Below are positions 6,623 to 12,068 of a DNA stretch of 36,113 nt, piece by piece. Numbering within the stretch: the first letter of the stretch is position 1; each line of letters begins with the position of its first letter. This stretch comes from a virus, in the IMG/VR virus record IMGVR_UViG_3300043772_001644, positions 1 to 36,113 of that record. One strand, given 5' to 3'. A program made the translations under genes and the position numbers. The notes below the pieces were generated by a model. It did not search any database. It saw only the letters and a program-made list of their open reading frames with translations, and was not told where the DNA came from.

Positions 6623-6649
6623 AGGCAGCCGAACGTTGCCCGACTGCCT
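6623..6649 (-). terminator. Terminator-like hairpin with weak T tract
   Basis: AGGCAGTC (rc of 6642-6649) pairs with GGCTGCCT (rc of 6623-6630) over 8 bp including one G-U. Only TTATTT follows on the minus strand. It lies just after a 24-codon reading frame. It could be a terminator or part of a larger leader fold. Confidence 0.4.
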
Positions 6650-6657
6650 GATAATTC

Positions 6658-6732
6658 TTAGGATTTTTTATTCCAATCTTTGCATACAGTTTGCGGCTGG
6701 CTGCAAAGTAAACAATCAAAAACCATTGCCAT
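6658..6732 (-). CDS. Possible 24-aa leader peptide with cysteines
   Basis: A short frame begins MAMVFDCLLC, includes SQPQTVCKDW and ends before a TAA at 6658. It has three cysteines (CxxC, then C), so it may be a tiny zinc-binding peptide. A promoter-like site lies just upstream and a hairpin just downstream, which is the layout of an attenuation leader. Whether it is translated cannot be judged from the sequence alone. Confidence 0.35.
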   Translation of the reverse strand: MAMVFDCLLCSQPQTVCKDWNKKS

Positions 6733-6747
6733 AGTTTGATTGCAGCA

Positions 6748-6780
6748 CAAATATAGTAATAATATTCTAATTATCAGCAA
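6748..6780 (-). promoter_or_regulatory. Possible promoter upstream of the structured leader
   Basis: TATATTTG (rc of 6748-6755) is an exact -7 match. The best TTG (rc of 6778-6780) is 22 bp away, a little far. It lies in the end of the 63-residue gene. Confidence 0.35.
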
Positions 6781-6958
6781 CTAACAACAAAAAATCTTCA
6801 AAACTTTTTGAATTTTTGTAAGCCGAGTATAAGTCGCGCCGGATTAACGCATCGTGTTGGTGTAGGTAGATATAAACAACCTTGTCGATTGTAACGCTTC
6901 CGTACAACTTCGCCACGATGCTATAATTTGTCTTGCTGACGTTCTGAATGACTTTCAT
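6767..6958 (-). CDS. Hypothetical protein, 63 aa
   Basis: I do not recognise this small protein. It has a beta-rich first half (SIVAKLYGSVTIDKVVYIYL) and a helical end (SFEDFLLLVADN). It overlaps the MazG-like gene by 4 bp and is the last gene of the early operon before the structured leader. Confidence 0.55.
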   Translation of the reverse strand: MKVIQNVSKTNYSIVAKLYGSVTIDKVVYIYLHQHDALIRRDLYSAYKNSKSFEDFLLLVADN

Positions 6959-7239
6959 TCCTTGATAAATATTCCGTTTACTGTTTTACCTTTTCGGTCT
7001 TTAATCTCATGCCATGCAGCCTCCAGACAATGGTCGACATCAAGGTCGTACTGTTTGGCCAAAATAATTAAAACAACCTGAATATCGCCGATAGAATCAA
7101 TAATTTTGATAATATCGTTTTTAGCCATACCGGAAGCGAGTTCGCCGGTCTCCTCGATAAGTTTCAAAAATTGTTTGTTCTGATTTTCCTTAGTAAGGAG
7201 ATTACGTTCCTTCGCCCAGTTGATAATGTTTTCTTTCAT
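6955..7239 (-). CDS. MazG-like nucleotide pyrophosphohydrolase
   Basis: 94 residues, one all-alpha domain. The MazG metal-binding pattern is visible: KLIEETGELASG (EExxE type), then DSIGDIQVVLIILA (ExxD-like second helix, here DSIGD), and an ending with EIKDRKGKTVNG. MazG-family enzymes hydrolyse (d)NTPs to monophosphates. Phage versions may trim unwanted nucleotides or ppGpp-like alarmones. The gene overlaps both neighbours by 4 bp. The substrate cannot be told from the sequence. Confidence 0.75.
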   Translation of the reverse strand: MKENIINWAKERNLLTKENQNKQFLKLIEETGELASGMAKNDIIKIIDSIGDIQVVLIILAKQYDLDVDHCLEAAWHEIKDRKGKTVNGIFIKE

Positions 7240-7460
7240 CTTAGTTCTAATTGATTTTCGTTAAAAATGTGAAGCATTCCATTGTTTTCGAGTTCTGCCA
7301 CGATTCTAATTTCGCCCTTTGTAGTGGTGAAAATAGCGACTACAATTCCATCAAAGGAATAACCTTTTGGTTTTCTCACTTTGTCATTTAGTTTAAATTT
7401 CATTGATTTTTCTTTAAACATTTGTTGTTCAAATAATGATTCTAATAATCTGCTATTCAT
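7236..7460 (-). CDS. Small SH3/KOW-like phage protein
   Basis: 74 residues as annotated from the ATG at 7460, which overlaps the upstream gene by 4 bp. The recognisable part starts at Met20 (position 7403): KLNDKVRKPKGYSFDGIVVAIF, then GMLHIFNENQLE. This is a small beta-barrel type common in phages, function unknown. The extra 19 residues (MNSRLLESLFEQQMFKEKS) may not be translated. Confidence 0.65.
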   Translation of the reverse strand: MNSRLLESLFEQQMFKEKSMKFKLNDKVRKPKGYSFDGIVVAIFTTTKGEIRIVAELENNGMLHIFNENQLELR

Positions 7461-7693
7461 AGTTCCTTATTTAGTTCGTTATACACTTCAAACCACCAAT
7501 CAAAGGTTGTTTGTTGTTGTGTGTTGAATGGGTTACTATGAGGGTTTGATGCCAGAACGTGCCTGACGGTCAACTGAGCGCAACGTATCGCGATAAGCGT
7601 GCAAAGTATTTCATGCCCGCAATCGGTGTCTTCGTCTTGCAAGATGTTTTTAAATTCAGCGATTAACTGATCTTTTTTTTCTTTCGGTGTCAT
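7457..7693 (-). CDS. Hypothetical protein, 78 aa
   Basis: A small helical protein starting MTPKEKKDQLIAEF. Genes with this opening are frequent in Bacteroidota phage early regions, without a known role. It has cysteines at three scattered positions and an aromatic end (FDWWFEVYNEL). Both neighbours overlap by 4 bp. Confidence 0.6.
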   Translation of the reverse strand: MTPKEKKDQLIAEFKNILQDEDTDCGHEILCTLIAIRCAQLTVRHVLASNPHSNPFNTQQQTTFDWWFEVYNELNKEL

Positions 7694-7911
7694 AATAATT
7701 CACTTGCTTTAGTTAAATAATCTGTTTGTTTCGGTTCGTCAATAATCTGTATAAAAAAATCGCATTTATCATTGCCAGGTTCAAACCTACAATAGGATTG
7801 TACATGTTCGCTCGGCTTTGCCTTGTACCGAAAACAAAACTCGGTAAACTGGCAGTCTGAATTTGTGCAAAGTGTGAGGTCAGGCATTGTCATTGTTTTT
7901 ATAAACTGCAT
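7690..7911 (-). CDS. Small cysteine-rich, probably zinc-binding protein
   Basis: 73 residues from 7911; internal ATGs at 7896 or 7890 (MPDLTLC) would reduce the 32-bp overlap with the upstream gene and may be the true start. Cysteines are arranged as LCTNSDCQFTEFC, SYCRF and KCDFF, suggesting a treble-clef or ribbon-like metal site. Related small proteins are widespread in Bacteroidota phages. No function is known to me. Confidence 0.65.
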   Translation of the reverse strand: MQFIKTMTMPDLTLCTNSDCQFTEFCFRYKAKPSEHVQSYCRFEPGNDKCDFFIQIIDEPKQTDYLTKASELL

Positions 7912-8125
7912 TATAATAAACTTCTCCCATATTTGATTTATAGTTCCATTCTACGGCAGCAATTATCTGTTTCTTTTCTATCTCCAGAAACTTATGAAAA
8001 TGATGCACAAACTGTCTGCCTTTCTCGGTGTATATGTCAAATAAATTAGGATGTAATTTTTCTAATTCGATAAATACTTCCTGTACTGCTGTCTTTTTAT
8101 TCTGATTCATATTGTTGTCTATCAT
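7880..8125 (-). CDS. MTAVE-family small protein, divergent fourth member
   Basis: 81 residues. After a short extension (MIDNNMNQNKK) it reads TAVQEVFIELEK and later FLEIEKKQIIAAV. It thus matches the pattern TAVE-x-L...LELEKQQI of the three genes before it, so I regard it as a diverged tandem paralogue. The ending contains YYNAVY, similar to the YYDRNY or YYDRQQ endings of two others. It overlaps the preceding member by 29 bp. Function is unknown. Confidence 0.6.
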   Translation of the reverse strand: MIDNNMNQNKKTAVQEVFIELEKLHPNLFDIYTEKGRQFVHHFHKFLEIEKKQIIAAVEWNYKSNMGEVYYNAVYKNNDNA

Positions 8126-8345
8126 AATAATTTTTAAATGCTTCTAATACTTTTTCTGAATTAATTTCACTTTTTTCAACTATATAAGCATAAGTGAAAA
8201 AATTTAATAGTTGTGATTTTTCCAATAATAAGGCTTCCTTCAAAATATCTCTTTCAGTTGTTGAATTATCATTGATTTCATTCAATACTCTTTGAAAATA
8301 TATTGATTTTGATAATTCTTTGATTAAATATTCTACTGCTGTCAT
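8097..8345 (-). CDS. MTAVE-family small protein, member 3
   Basis: 82 residues beginning MTAVEYLIKEL, with central EALLLEKSQLLNF and C-terminal FKNYYDRQQ. It shares this skeleton with its tandem neighbours. It overlaps the preceding gene by 4 bp (ATGA), so translation is coupled. It is predicted helical and soluble. Such genes occur in Bacteroidota phages. No function is known to me. Confidence 0.65.
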   Translation of the reverse strand: MTAVEYLIKELSKSIYFQRVLNEINDNSTTERDILKEALLLEKSQLLNFFTYAYIVEKSEINSEKVLEAFKNYYDRQQYESE

Positions 8346-8551
8346 AATTTATTTCTTTTATAATTTCTATCATAATATTTTTCTGCATAATCAAATGGAG
8401 GTATTGCTTGATCATCGTTATAAGCTTCAATTATCTGCTGCTTTTCAAGTTCTAAGGCTGCATTAAAAATGTTTTGAACTAAAGAATCTTCTTTATATTC
8501 AATAAATCCTTGATTAACTAAATCATTAAAAAATATTTCTACTGCTGTCAT
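8342..8551 (-). CDS. MTAVE-family small protein, member 2
   Basis: 69 residues beginning MTAVEIFFNDL, with AALELEKQQIIEAY in the middle and YAEKYYDRNYKRN at the end. It overlaps its neighbours by 4 bp on both sides and looks like a tandem duplicate. Function is unknown. Confidence 0.65.
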   Translation of the reverse strand: MTAVEIFFNDLVNQGFIEYKEDSLVQNIFNAALELEKQQIIEAYNDDQAIPPFDYAEKYYDRNYKRNKL

Positions 8552-8751
8552 AATTTTATATAATCTATAAAGTTTAATATTGGCATTTCTTTCCTATCAC
8601 AATTGATTGCAAATTTTGCATAGTCTTGTGATTGCTGCTTTTCAAGTTCTAAGGCTTGTTGTAAAATAATTTTACTTTCTTCAAACTCACCTATTTTAAC
8701 ATAATCTAATTTTTTATTAATTTCATTTACTAACCATTCTACTGCTGTCAT
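8548..8751 (-). CDS. MTAVE-family small protein, member 1
   Basis: 67 residues beginning MTAVEWLVNEI, with QALELEKQQSQDYAKF in the middle. It is the first gene of the tandem array, following a non-coding structured stretch after the tRNA-like gene. The end differs from the other members (ILNFIDYIKL). Function is unknown. Confidence 0.65.
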   Translation of the reverse strand: MTAVEWLVNEINKKLDYVKIGEFEESKIILQQALELEKQQSQDYAKFAINCDRKEMPILNFIDYIKL

Positions 8752-8774
8752 AATTTAAGTTTTAAGTGTTAATA

Positions 8775-8923
8775 ATTTTATCCCCTGACCTTACCCCGCA
8801 CGTCTGCGGGGCAGTATTCAGGTTAAGTGTAACTTATGCCAGGTAATACCTAAGGTTCTTCATCACACATCTAAGACCACCGTTGTTGACCATCGTTGAG
8901 AGGGCTCGTGGTTCGATTAAAAA
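8775..8923 (-). other. Non-coding, GC-richer structured stretch downstream of the tRNA-like gene
   Basis: No plausible gene lies here. The strongest element is CCCCGCA-GACG-TGCGGGG (8811-8794), a 7-bp stem with tetraloop not followed by T's. CCTGA and TCAGG arms may enclose it. Further upstream AGGT-ATT-ACCT could form a small hairpin, and AACGATGGTC / AACGGTGGTC is an imperfect direct repeat. It may be a structured RNA processed from the tRNA transcript or the leader of the MTAVE array. Confidence 0.4.
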
Positions 8924-9017
8924 TAACCCTGACAGGATTTGAACCTGTAACGTACATCTCATATCTTTGATGTAAGCACTTGATAATAGTTGCGTCTACC
9001 AATTCCGCCACAGGGTT
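8924..9017 (-). tRNA. tRNA-Leu-like gene (class II) with poorly paired anticodon arm
   Basis: The acceptor stem AACCCTG/CAGGGTT pairs fully, with discriminator A and no encoded CCA. The D-arm (GCG...CGC with GAATTGGTAGA) is typical of tRNA-Leu. The T-arm ACAGG-TTCAAAT-CCTGT is perfect. A long variable arm (TACATC/GATGTA) supports class II. The anticodon arm does not form a normal five-pair stem in any register I tried. A CAA (Leu) anticodon with T before and G after would need a mismatched stem. It may be a degenerate tRNA, or a phage tRNA with an unusual arm. Confidence 0.7.
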
Positions 9018-9023
9018 TATCTG

Positions 9024-9038
9024 GGGACAATCTGTCCC
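9024..9038 (-). other. Short perfect hairpin just upstream of the tRNA-like gene
   Basis: GGGACA-GAT-TGTCCC on the minus strand (9038-9024) has a 6-bp stem and 3-nt loop, starts at the lipoprotein stop codon and ends 6 nt before the tRNA 5' end. It could mark a processing site. There is no T-run. Confidence 0.4.
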
Positions 9039-9220
9039 TAATGCTGATAACATCTACCGCTGCAATTCGTTGTTTTATTCTTGCATCTCGTTTTACTCTT
9101 TGTCATACCTCCGCACTGAGTAGTTGAACAATTACTACCATAAGATTTTGTTTTCATGATTGGCACCTGAGCGCAACTTGTAAAGAAAACAACTAACAAA
9201 AGATAGATTAAATTTTTCAT
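9038..9220 (-). CDS. Small lipoprotein with cysteine/histidine cluster
   Basis: 60 residues. The N-terminus is a lipoprotein signal peptide ending in a lipobox (VVFFTSC), so the mature protein would be lipid-anchored at Cys16. The C-terminal half has the pattern QCGGMTKSKTRC...NCSGRCYQH, like the short C-x-G-x-T-x-x-G/K-x-x-C...C-x-x-H metal-binding motif (DUF5763-type). It overlaps the GH73 gene by 4 bp, so it may take part in lysis as an outer-membrane component, which is inference. Confidence 0.65.
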   Translation of the reverse strand: MKNLIYLLLVVFFTSCAQVPIMKTKSYGSNCSTTQCGGMTKSKTRCKNKTTNCSGRCYQH

Positions 9221-9837
9221 TTGTCTAATTTGTAAAGTTTATAAGTTTCAATAATACTGATTAAATTCTTTTCGTAACGTTTCGATGTTGCATATCCGCA
9301 GCGCTGCAATTCCTTCGCCCAATGTTTGTAATCCTTAGATTTAAAACAACTTTTGTATCTGTCATTGAGCAAAATCTTTGAATGTTCCCGATAAGATTCC
9401 CATGCCGTTTCAAATATTCTAAACATATCATAAATGTCGTCATCCGCGTAATTAGCGCACCGGCAACCGATACATTTTGAATAGCATTTAATACCGAAAT
9501 GATTGTTATCCTTAATCGCCATCTTTGACTGTCCGGCTGCGCTTTCAATTATACCCTGAGCCAAAGTAATGGAGGCCGGAATGCCGTATTTGTCCTGTTC
9601 GATTAGTGCAACCTTTGTAAACCTTTCGATATATGCCTCAAATTTGCTTTTATTATCAGTTTTAAGCGCGTTTTGTGTCACGTTGGTAGTATTTACCGCG
9701 CTATCTTGTAAAACTGTCTTAAAAACCGTTTTTTGTGGCGTTGGTTTTGGACTTTTTTTGTCCAATCCGGAATTAAATTCTAAATAAGCGGTGCAATAAA
9801 GAAAACAACCGCTCAAGATCATAAATATTGTTTTCAT
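9217..9837 (-). CDS. GH73-type glucosaminidase with N-terminal signal/anchor
   Basis: 206 residues. A hydrophobic N-terminus (MKTIFMILSGCFLYCTAYL) is a signal peptide or signal anchor. A Ser/Thr/Pro/Lys linker reaches about residue 60. The glucosaminidase domain follows: YGIPASITLAQGIIESAAGQS, with the probable catalytic Glu in IIES, then DNNHFGIKC and later CGYATSKRYEKNLISIIE. Two extra cysteine pairs (YSKCIGCRCANY) lie in the domain. It is coupled to the lipoprotein gene. Within an early operon it may help entry or late lysis. It is distinct from the shorter GH73 gene at 3834. Confidence 0.8.
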   Translation of the reverse strand: MKTIFMILSGCFLYCTAYLEFNSGLDKKSPKPTPQKTVFKTVLQDSAVNTTNVTQNALKTDNKSKFEAYIERFTKVALIEQDKYGIPASITLAQGIIESAAGQSKMAIKDNNHFGIKCYSKCIGCRCANYADDDIYDMFRIFETAWESYREHSKILLNDRYKSCFKSKDYKHWAKELQRCGYATSKRYEKNLISIIETYKLYKLDK

Positions 9838-10274
9838 TTCCTGTTATATTTTCGTTTTTGTCCTCTGAGTTCTTCGGCCGTATCTTTTAAAATCTGCCAC
9901 TCTGAGGCGTTTAAATTAAGTTTTGATAGATACATTAACAAAGCCGCACAAATAGAACTCTGCTTCAATTTTAAAGCGCCGGGCGGATTAAATTCCTTAG
10001 CGAAATAAGTAACTTGTAACAGTTCATCAATCTTTATTCCGGAAGTTGCAAAGGTTTCTATTATCGCCGTTAGCGTTTCGGACTTGTTACACTTAAAATC
10101 CTTCGATAACCGTTCTAAATACTGATTAAGTTGTTGTTTTAAAGTTACCTGTACTAAGATATTATTTCCTTTTGCATCACTTACGATTAGATCAGGGGTT
10201 GCCACGCTTACGGGTGTGGCAATCCTGAATATGAAGTCTCTACTTGTTGCGCTTATTCTTATGTTAATTCTCAT
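9834..10274 (-). CDS. Hypothetical protein, 146 aa
   Basis: I do not recognise this protein. The N-terminus (about 1-50) is beta-rich and the rest helical, with FKCNKSETLTAIIETFATSGIKIDELL in the middle, which has the look of a small DNA-binding or regulatory helix bundle but no clear motif. It lies between the ERF recombinase (11-bp overlap) and the GH73 gene (4-bp overlap). Confidence 0.6.
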   Translation of the reverse strand: MRINIRISATSRDFIFRIATPVSVATPDLIVSDAKGNNILVQVTLKQQLNQYLERLSKDFKCNKSETLTAIIETFATSGIKIDELLQVTYFAKEFNPPGALKLKQSSICAALLMYLSKLNLNASEWQILKDTAEELRGQKRKYNRK

Positions 10275-10845
10275 CTTTTATGGTATTGTCGATAAATTCT
10301 AAATGCGTTTTACTTATTTCGTAATGGTTAAGTAATGTTTCGCGTTTTTCTGGATTCTTTTTAAGCCATTCGATTAACTTATTGCATTCCTCAATCGTTT
10401 GTACCTTCTTTTTTGTCGGCCGAAGTAATTCGTTTGTGATGTGGCCAGAGGTTTGAGCGTCGTCATCGTTGTCGGCCGAAATAGATAACATCGCACAAAT
10501 CTGATAGCGTTTAGCATAAGTCAACCCACCGCCCAAATTCTGAAGGTCATTTGTCCCTCTGCTGCCATTCATTGCAGAAAACGGCATCTCAGTTCGCAAA
10601 TATTGACCGCTGACATGATATAAAACCGTAGTAAGGTATGCGCCGGTCAAACTTTGAACGATAACTAAACCGTTTTTAGATAGTAAAGGCCGGATATTAT
10701 TAAGAATGTTATCCAAAGTGAGATAAGCATTTTTTAAATGGTCGTTTTTCCTGTCCTTTTTTAGACTGATTTCGTGAAAATCTTTTTGAAAGTTGATAAG
10801 AGCCTCAATTAAGAGGCTCACATTATCGCTTTGTTTGTATTCCAT
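10264..10845 (-). CDS. erf: ERF-family single-strand annealing recombinase
   Basis: 193 residues. The ERF core is recognisable: AYLTLDNILNNIRPLLSKNGLVIVQS, then HVSGQYLRTEMPFSAM, and NLGGGLTYAKRYQICAMLSIS followed by the acidic DNDDDA. ERF proteins anneal complementary single strands and serve phage recombination or genome circularisation. The C-terminal ~60 residues form a charged helical tail. It is the third gene of the early operon starting at 11376. An SSB-like protein (DUF3127) that could partner it is at the other end of the window. Confidence 0.85.
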   Translation of the reverse strand: MEYKQSDNVSLLIEALINFQKDFHEISLKKDRKNDHLKNAYLTLDNILNNIRPLLSKNGLVIVQSLTGAYLTTVLYHVSGQYLRTEMPFSAMNGSRGTNDLQNLGGGLTYAKRYQICAMLSISADNDDDAQTSGHITNELLRPTKKKVQTIEECNKLIEWLKKNPEKRETLLNHYEISKTHLEFIDNTIKDEN

Positions 10846-10854
10846 AGTTTTAGT

Positions 10855-11139
10855 TTAAAGTGTTGTGAAAATTCTTTTTAGTTCCTCTTCCTGTTCATAA
10901 AGCATTTCGAGTTCGTCATTGTTGTAAGGCCTTGTAACCTGCTCCGGACTAACCTCAATTTTTTGAACCCAGAACTGGTTCCCACTAAAAGACTGGTAAA
11001 AGTTTTCGTCCAATTGAATGGCTAAAAACCAATCATTATAATTTTTGATTCTTTCATTTCGCTTATGTGTACTTTCCTCGAAAATATCACATGGTGCGTG
11101 ATTGCGTCTAATCCAAAAATAATTTGTTTTCATTGTCAT
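10855..11139 (-). CDS. Hypothetical protein, 94 aa
   Basis: I do not recognise this protein. It is rich in aromatic residues in the first half (NYFWIRRNHAPC, NDWFLAI, YQSFSGNQFWVQ) and strongly acidic at the C-terminus (NDELEMLYEQEEELKR). It starts MTMKT, like other operon-entry genes here. It follows a 29-bp hairpin element also found at 22304, and precedes the ERF gene. Confidence 0.6.
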   Translation of the reverse strand: MTMKTNYFWIRRNHAPCDIFEESTHKRNERIKNYNDWFLAIQLDENFYQSFSGNQFWVQKIEVSPEQVTRPYNNDELEMLYEQEEELKRIFTTL

Positions 11140-11169
11140 AATTTTTAATTGTTATTTAATATTTAAAAG

Positions 11170-11198
11170 TAGCGGTTTAAGGTTGACCGCAAACCTAT
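11170..11198 (-). repeat. 29-bp hairpin element, copy 1 (second copy at 22304-22332)
   Basis: Both copies are identical except one base and share TAGCGGTTTAAGGTT at the plus-strand start. On the minus strand GCGGT and ACCGC can pair, followed by TACTTTT, so it may be a weak terminator. In both places it stands between the first and second gene of an operator-controlled operon. Confidence 0.65.
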
Positions 11199-11202
11199 TT
11201 TT

Positions 11203-11376
11203 TTACGCTGCCATAAACATCAATTGTAAAATACTTTCAACTATAATTTTATTTCCATTTTTAATTTCAAGAATTATATCCTCTGTTGTTCTTTTTGTTA
11301 GTTCTGAATAAGATTCAATTGCTAATTTTAATGTCGTTTCATTCATTTTTTCGATTGTTAAAGTTTTCATTGTCAT
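11203..11376 (-). CDS. Small early protein, 57 aa, first gene of the ERF operon
   Basis: A complete frame from ATG at 11376 to TAA at 11203 encodes a 57-residue helical protein starting MTMKTLTIEKMNETTLKL. It follows the operator-type promoter at 11400-11436 by about 25 bp, with the same AAAAATTATGAC context as other starts here. I do not recognise it. Its position as the first gene under the shared regulatory site makes it a likely early-expressed accessory protein. Confidence 0.6.
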   Translation of the reverse strand: MTMKTLTIEKMNETTLKLAIESYSELTKRTTEDIILEIKNGNKIIVESILQLMFMAA

Positions 11377-11399
11377 AATTTTTAATTGTTATTTAATTT

Positions 11400-11436
11400 G
11401 TTGTTACAAAGATATAACAACTTTTTATAATTACAA
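11400..11436 (-). promoter_or_regulatory. Promoter with perfect operator-like inverted repeat (copy 2 of 3)
   Basis: TTG (rc of 11434-11436), 19 bp and TATCTTTG (rc of 11407-11414) fit the consensus. The -7 box is exactly framed by GTTGTTA (rc of 11415-11421) and TAACAAC (rc of 11400-11406), a perfect 7-bp inverted repeat. A repressor bound there would block polymerase. It drives the early/recombination operon. Confidence 0.65.
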
Positions 11437-11467
11437 ACTTTTTATAAAAATATTTTTACTTTTTTAC

Positions 11468-11500
11468 AAAAAAAATAGGCAACCGGTTAAAGCTGCCTAT
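11468..11500 (-). terminator. Intrinsic terminator after the lysis genes
   Basis: ATAGGCAGC (rc of 11492-11500) pairs with GTTGCCTAT (rc of 11475-11483), nine pairs with one G-U and an 8-nt loop, followed by seven T's. It separates the late lysis genes from the early promoter at 11400-11436. Confidence 0.75.
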
Positions 11501-11526
11501 CAATTCCCTAAAAATAGTCAATAAAA

Positions 11527-11856
11527 TCAATCTTTGAGTTTGTCCTGAAGGGTTTTTATCTGTTCATCTTTGACCGTTATCTGTTTTTCCATCCTGTCGC
11601 GAAAGTCTTTGTGAATGTCGCTAATATCCTTTAGGTTACTTTGATGTTCAATTCTTAGTTTTTCAGTTTCTGTACTAAAGGTTGTAAGCTGATCTTTCAT
11701 CTGAATTTTCATATCTCTTAGCCAGAACCATAAAACCGCAACCACGCCAAACTTAGATATAATTTCGAAAAGTGTAGAATCTAAACCAACCTCAGCGCCG
11801 GTAAAAAGGAATAAGCCTGTGGCCGCCGTTAAATCTATAATTGAGTTATTATCCAT
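11527..11856 (-). CDS. Holin-like membrane protein with coiled-coil tail
   Basis: 109 residues. One clear hydrophobic segment (about 25-47, FEIISKFGVVAVLWFWL) follows a weaker N-terminal one (about 8-20). A long charged coiled coil then runs to the C-terminus. A membrane segment plus a charged tail resembles BhlA/UviB-type holins. It sits directly after the L,D-transpeptidase-like lysin and a 69-residue gene, and before a terminator, the usual place for a holin. The assignment rests on shape and position. Confidence 0.55.
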   Translation of the reverse strand: MDNNSIIDLTAATGLFLFTGAEVGLDSTLFEIISKFGVVAVLWFWLRDMKIQMKDQLTTFSTETEKLRIEHQSNLKDISDIHKDFRDRMEKQITVKDEQIKTLQDKLKD

Positions 11857-11858
11857 TA

Positions 11859-12068
11859 TTAAAAATCTATTTGTTTAGAAATGTATTCAATCAAAGGTAA
11901 ATTTTTAACCCAAAGATATAACGGATTTATCGTATTGTCAATCTCTTCCGTACTTATAACAAAATTTTCGTTAAAATCTGTAATGACATTATAAAAACTA
12001 TCCGGCGCATATTCCTTGCCGTTTATTTCATCTGCCTGTTCCAGCGTTAATAGTCCAACGTAGATCAT
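11859..12068 (-). CDS. Hypothetical protein, 69 aa
   Basis: I do not recognise this acidic protein, which opens MIYVGLLTLEQADEINGKEY, a pattern like tail-fibre or lysis-module accessory proteins in which the chain measures a residue or position. It overlaps the lysin gene by 4 bp and precedes the holin-like gene by 2 bp. The coupling suggests a role in the same lysis or late cassette. Confidence 0.6.
   Translation of the reverse strand: MIYVGLLTLEQADEINGKEYAPDSFYNVITDFNENFVISTEEIDNTINPLYLWVKNLPLIEYISKQIDF

Noticed and set aside
8905-8920. CTCGTGGTTCGATT on the plus strand resembles a tRNA T-arm, suggesting an att site or tRNA remnant
   Set aside because: The 3' half of the stem and acceptor are missing, no anticodon arm fits upstream, and there is no integrase in the window.
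8871-9053. 60-codon minus-strand frame spanning the tRNA-like gene
   Set aside because: The translation (PVAELVDAT... VTGSNPVRVI) is the usual false product of reading through a class II tRNA. It is not a gene.
9261-9548. 95-codon alternative frame within the GH73 gene
   Set aside because: It lies wholly inside a well-supported enzyme gene and shows no coding features of its own.
11190-11197. TAGGTTTG within the 29-bp element as a promoter -7 box (also at 22324-22331)
   Set aside because: No TTG lies 19-20 bp upstream at either copy. The hairpin reading explains the conservation better.
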